The position numbers were made by a program, and so were the translations under genes. This document shows, piece after piece, positions 60,889 through 64,000 of a DNA stretch of 64,000 nucleotides. The notes below the pieces were generated by a model, which saw only the letters and a list, made by a program, of their open reading frames with translations, was not told the DNA's origin and ran no database searches. The DNA comes from Stutzerimonas stutzeri (GTDB lineage Bacteria > Pseudomonadota > Gammaproteobacteria > Pseudomonadales > Pseudomonadaceae). Position 1 is the first letter of the stretch. Each line of letters begins with the position of its first letter. Where the stretch lies: the NCBI RefSeq assembly GCF_024448895.1, contig NZ_JAMOIC010000003.1, positions 289,793 to 353,792 of the forward strand, given 5' to 3'.

Positions 60889-62289
60889 TTATTCGGACTT
60901 CATGGCCAGCATCGTTGCTCGTTCTTCATCCATGCGGGCCATCAGCGGCTTGCTCAACTGCATGAAGCGTTGTGTTTCGCCTTTTGCGATGGGGTCGGCC
61001 ATGGGCAGCTTCAGACCCAGGGGGTCGACATGGACACCGTCTACCTGGAATTCGTAATGCAGGTGTGGGCCGGTTGAAAGGCCTGTAGTACCGATGTAGC
61101 CAATGATCTGACCTTGCTTGACGGAGGACCCGTTGCGGACACCTTTCGCGAATCCTTGCATATGAGCGTAGAGCGTGCGGTAGCGATTACCGTGCTGAAT
61201 GACCACCGTGTTGCCATAACCGCCTTTTCGTCCAGCGAGGAGAACCTTGCCGTCGCCTGCACTTTTGATAGGGGTGCCGTGTGGGGCGGCATAGTCCACG
61301 CCTTTATGAGCACGAATTTTGTTCAGGATCGGGTGCTTGCGGCCATTGGAAAAGCGGGAGCTGATACGTGCAAAATCGACTGGCGTACGAATGAACGCCT
61401 TACGCATGCTCTTTCCGTCAGCTGTGTAGTAGCTGCTAGTGCCCTGCTTGTTGGTATAGCGTACTGCCGTATAGCTCTTACCACGGTTGGTGAAACGTGC
61501 CGCGAGGATGTTGCCGGTACCAACTGGCTCCCCGGCAATCGTCTTCTGTTCGTACACGACCTCGAAAGTATCGCCTTTGCGTATGTCCATGGCGAAGTCA
61601 ATGTCGTAGCCGAATACATTGGCCAGATCCATGGTCAGGTTATGCGTGAGGCCTGCCCGCTTCGCAGCAAGAAAGAGGCTGCTATCTATTCGTCCATAGG
61701 CATACGCTGTGTTTACGTCTGGCTTGAGCTGCTCCTTCTTGAATACGTATCCAGTACTGGATCGTTCAAGCTGCACGTTCTCAAGCTTGTTTAATGGGCT
61801 GCGCAGTCTGGCCAAACCGCCTTGCTCGTCCAGCTCAAACTCAAGACGTTGACCAACCTTGAGACGAGCTAGCTGCTTCGCTTCTTTACTGCTAGCGAGC
61901 ACATCGTGAACAGTCGTTTGTGGAAGGCCCACTTTTGCGAATACGGTTGATAGGGTATCTCCATTAGAAACCACCACTTCTTTCAGGAGAGGATTTGCTG
62001 CGGCTTCAGCCTCCTCCACTTCTTCAAGCGCTGAAGATTGGGAGGTCAGCTCCTGAGCGGCTTGATTGAGATCGAACGGGGCTTCAGCTAAAGGGGTCTT
62101 CAGCGGTTCTTCAATCGCTGCTGCGATCTCGGCTGCGGTATCGAGGCGAAGATCTAGAAAGGTCTTTTTCGCTTCGACTTCACGAGATGGAAATACAAGG
62201 AGTGCCAGGCTCAGAAGCGCAGCTACACCGCTTGCAGCCAGCAGATGGCTTTTCGGGTAGAGAGGTGCTTTAGACTTTGATTTGATCAT
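60889..62289 (-). CDS. M23 family metallopeptidase (OapA/LysM-like plus peptidase)
   Basis: 466 residues from the ATG at 62289. N-terminal membrane anchor ([20 protein letters not shown]), an OapA/LysM-type wall-binding region ([45 protein letters not shown]), then the M23 domain with [22 protein letters not shown] and [13 protein letters not shown]-endopeptidase of the MepM type; coupled to anmK, linking wall cutting and recycling. Confidence 0.92.
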   Translation of the reverse strand: MIKSKSKAPLYPKSHLLAASGVAALLSLALLVFPSREVEAKKTFLDLRLDTAAEIAAAIEEPLKTPLAEAPFDLNQAAQELTSQSSALEEVEEAEAAANPLLKEVVVSNGDTLSTVFAKVGLPQTTVHDVLASSKEAKQLARLKVGQRLEFELDEQGGLARLRSPLNKLENVQLERSSTGYVFKKEQLKPDVNTAYAYGRIDSSLFLAAKRAGLTHNLTMDLANVFGYDIDFAMDIRKGDTFEVVYEQKTIAGEPVGTGNILAARFTNRGKSYTAVRYTNKQGTSSYYTADGKSMRKAFIRTPVDFARISSRFSNGRKHPILNKIRAHKGVDYAAPHGTPIKSAGDGKVLLAGRKGGYGNTVVIQHGNRYRTLYAHMQGFAKGVRNGSSVKQGQIIGYIGTTGLSTGPHLHYEFQVDGVHVDPLGLKLPMADPIAKGETQRFMQLSKPLMARMDEERATMLAMKSE

Positions 62290-62474
62290 TAGATATCTTG
62301 AAAATGACTGGCGATATTTTGTACAAGGAAAATATCTGTCTAAAATATAACCAAAGCCAAGATGAGGCAACCCTTGAGTTCCGCAGTTCGGGTTCTGGTT
62401 CGCGTTCGATTGCGTTGAAATTTCCTGGCTTTCTTGTAAGGTTGGCCGCCTTTATTTCCTCTGTGGGGCCTCCA

Positions 62475-63674
62475 ATGAAGTCGGTTCAAGAGCAGTTGTC
62501 AGTGATCAAACGCGGCGCTGACGAGGTGCTGGTAGAGTCCGAATTGGTAAACAAGCTCGGCCGCGGCCGTCCGCTTCGGGTGAAGGCTGGCTTCGACCCT
62601 ACAGCCCCCGATCTTCACCTCGGCCATACCGTCCTTATTAATAAGCTGCGACAGCTGCAAGATCTAGGTCATCAGGTGGTCTTCCTTATAGGTGACTTCA
62701 CCGGGATGATTGGTGATCCCAGCGGCAAGAGTGCTACCCGGCCCCCGTTGACGCGGGATCAGGTATTGGAGAATGCAGAGACTTACAAGGCTCAGGTTTT
62801 CAAGATTCTTGATCCTAGTAAGACCGAGGTCGCGTTCAACTCCACTTGGATGGATCAGTTGACGCCGTCCGACTTCATCCGGCTGGCATCTCAGTACACC
62901 GTGGCGCGCATGCTGGAGCGGGATGATTTCAGTAATCGGTACTCCACCAACCAGCCAATCGCTATCCATGAGTTTCTATATCCATTGGTTCAGGGTTACG
63001 ACTCGGTGGCCCTGCGAGCGGACGTCGAGCTGGGTGGCACTGACCAGAAGTTCAACCTCCTCATGGGGCGTGAGTTGCAGCGCGCTTATGGGCAAGAATC
63101 ACAGTGCATCATCACCATGCCGCTCCTTGAGGGGCTTGATGGTGTCAAAAAGATGTCCAAGTCGCTCGGGAACTACGTCGGAATTCAGGAAGCACCGGGC
63201 TTGATGTACAGCAAGCTTGTCTCGATGCCTGATGCGCTGATGTGGCGCTACTTCGAGTTGCTGAGTTTCCGCGAAATGGCAGAGATCGAAGAGTTTCAGG
63301 CTGACGTGGCGGGCGGCGCCAACCCTCGTGACATCAAGATCAAGCTCGCCGAGGAGATTGTGGCTCGATTCCATGGCGAAGAGGCAGCGGCAACGGCACA
63401 CCGATCTGTTGGTAATAGAATGAAGGAAGGCGAGCTGCCGGAAGATATTCCGGAAGTTGAACTGCGCGCTGCTGAAGATATGCTTATTGCTTCGGTATTG
63501 AATCGCGCGGGTCTCGCAAAAAATGCGGCCGTTGCGCGTGATCTGCTCGCATCTGGCGGAGTGCGTGTAGACGGCGAGGTGATCGACAAGAGCTTCGTTT
63601 TCAAGCTTGGCGCGAGTCATGTTTGCCAGGCGGGGAAAAAATCATTTGGTCGAGTTTCCCTTAAACAGGAATAA
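62475..63674 (+). CDS. tyrS: tyrosyl-tRNA synthetase
   Basis: 399 residues from the ATG at 62475, matching the family start ([27 protein letters not shown]). HIGH-type motif [14 protein letters not shown] loop [13 protein letters not shown]-terminal S4 domain with [17 protein letters not shown]. The longer frame with an in-frame ATG at 62298 lacks similarity. It resembles the TyrZ type, which precedes an rRNA operon in P. aeruginosa. Confidence 0.95.
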   Translation: MKSVQEQLSVIKRGADEVLVESELVNKLGRGRPLRVKAGFDPTAPDLHLGHTVLINKLRQLQDLGHQVVFLIGDFTGMIGDPSGKSATRPPLTRDQVLENAETYKAQVFKILDPSKTEVAFNSTWMDQLTPSDFIRLASQYTVARMLERDDFSNRYSTNQPIAIHEFLYPLVQGYDSVALRADVELGGTDQKFNLLMGRELQRAYGQESQCIITMPLLEGLDGVKKMSKSLGNYVGIQEAPGLMYSKLVSMPDALMWRYFELLSFREMAEIEEFQADVAGGANPRDIKIKLAEEIVARFHGEEAAATAHRSVGNRMKEGELPEDIPEVELRAAEDMLIASVLNRAGLAKNAAVARDLLASGGVRVDGEVIDKSFVFKLGASHVCQAGKKSFGRVSLKQE

Positions 63675-63689
63675 ATCTTAAAACAAGCG

Positions 63690-63717
63690 TTGACGTGAGT
63701 TTTCCAGCACCTATAAT
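63690..63717 (+). promoter_or_regulatory. rrn promoter 1
   Basis: TTGACG (63690-63695), 16-bp spacer, TATAAT (63712-63717), directly after tyrS. Confidence 0.75.
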
Positions 63718-63786
63718 GCGCACCTTCTCCGGCGCAGGCCTTGATCGAAACCTTTTGTAAATCAAGAGGTTAGCGAAATTTAAGGC

Positions 63787-63814
63787 TTGCACGGATGGCA
63801 AATTCGAGTAGAAT
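63787..63814 (+). promoter_or_regulatory. rrn promoter 2 (candidate)
   Basis: TTGCAC (63787-63792), 16-bp spacer, TAGAAT (63809-63814). Confidence 0.55.
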
Positions 63815-63892
63815 TCGCCGGGCTGACAGGGTGGTGGTTTAGCGCTGTTGGTGGCTTCGGTCAGGTTGATCGGAGGCGGTTGAAAGAGGTGG

Positions 63893-63920
63893 TTGACAGC
63901 GGGTTTAGACGCTGTATGAT
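63893..63920 (+). promoter_or_regulatory. rrn promoter 3
   Basis: TTGACA (63893-63898), 16-bp spacer, TATGAT (63915-63920), with a GC-rich stretch after the -10 as in stringently controlled rRNA promoters. Confidence 0.75.
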
Positions 63921-64000
63921 TCGCCTCCCGCTGACGAGAGACGCTAGGTTGATCGGAAGCGCAAGCGGTTGAGAAGAAAGAAAAACTTCTTCAAAAACAG
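63921..64000 (+). other. rRNA operon leader (16S gene lies beyond the window)
   Basis: The last 80 bases follow the third promoter and resemble the 16S leader of Pseudomonas (GATCGGAAGCGCAAGCGGTT), with a GAAGAA/TTCTTC hairpin near the end. No mature rRNA in view. Confidence 0.65.

Noticed and set aside
62298-62474. Longer tyrS from an in-frame ATG at 62298
   Set aside because: The extra 59 residues have no TyrS similarity and run through the promoter region shared with the divergent M23 gene.

Overview
The window is a piece of a Pseudomonadaceae chromosome, most likely the Stutzerimonas (Pseudomonas stutzeri) group. This is inferred from gene order and protein character: rpe-gph-trpE ... 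trpG-trpD-trpC-vfr-OsmC-speD-coq7-HIT-AAA-ATPase ... hemJ-argC-erpA-anmK-M23-tyrS-rrn is the classical Pseudomonas order. The trpE-trpG gap is filled by a complete, apparently intact temperate siphophage of about 41.6 kb. In P. aeruginosa the R/F pyocin cluster sits in this same gap.

Left host flank (1-6480): a djlA-like co-chaperone fragment, a DUF3530 protein, gabT, rpe-gph and trpE. trpE is preceded by a 14-residue leader peptide, [14 protein letters not shown]. Prophage (6481-48101): the attachment core is a 20-bp direct repeat made of the first 20 bases of trpG. Left to right the element holds a P4-type integrase, a Doc-type toxin pair, an AlpA-like regulator/excisionase, a leftward early operon (HD hydrolase, DUF2303, a PrtN-like activator, KilAC-like, a Lar/DUF3310 fusion, DUF1654), HicB-HicA, a CsrA-like protein, and a CI/Cro switch with operators. 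The rightward early operon follows (CII-like, DksA/TraR zinc finger, primase, helicase, a repeat-dense ORF that may be the replication origin, a Q-like regulator). Then come holin, HNH, terminase, HK97-type head genes, a lambda-type long-tail module (G/GT frameshift, tape measure, M-L-K-I-J), a lipoprotein moron, endolysin and nested Rz/Rz1, and finally an SRAP (YedK) operon near the right end.

The most striking observation is at the right end. Just inside attR, directly upstream of trpG, the element carries a second trp leader peptide, MRVIKGHARWRWRA. It is the same length as the host trpE leader and 11/14 identical, with mostly synonymous DNA differences elsewhere. The attL junction shows that in the uninfected chromosome trpG began 2 bp after the trpE stop, in the same operon. 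The prophage therefore cuts trpEGDC in two but appears to supply its own Trp-codon leader, and presumably a promoter, to the severed trpGDC half. Integrase arm-type repeats (GCGGGTATC) lie in the same leader.

Other unexplained structure: a 9-mer CACTTACCA present six times, always in the sense strand, in the early/regulatory region; nine exact copies of TGTTGGGTT inside a translationally coupled ORF; and hairpin-plus-T-run modules placed just before several late genes.

Right host flank (48082-64000): trpG-trpD-trpC, vfr, an OsmC-family gene, speD, coq7, a HIT protein, an AAA ATPase, a DUF805 protein, nitronate monooxygenase, hemJ, argC, erpA, anmK, an M23 peptidase and tyrS. It ends in an rRNA promoter/leader region; the 16S gene lies beyond the window.
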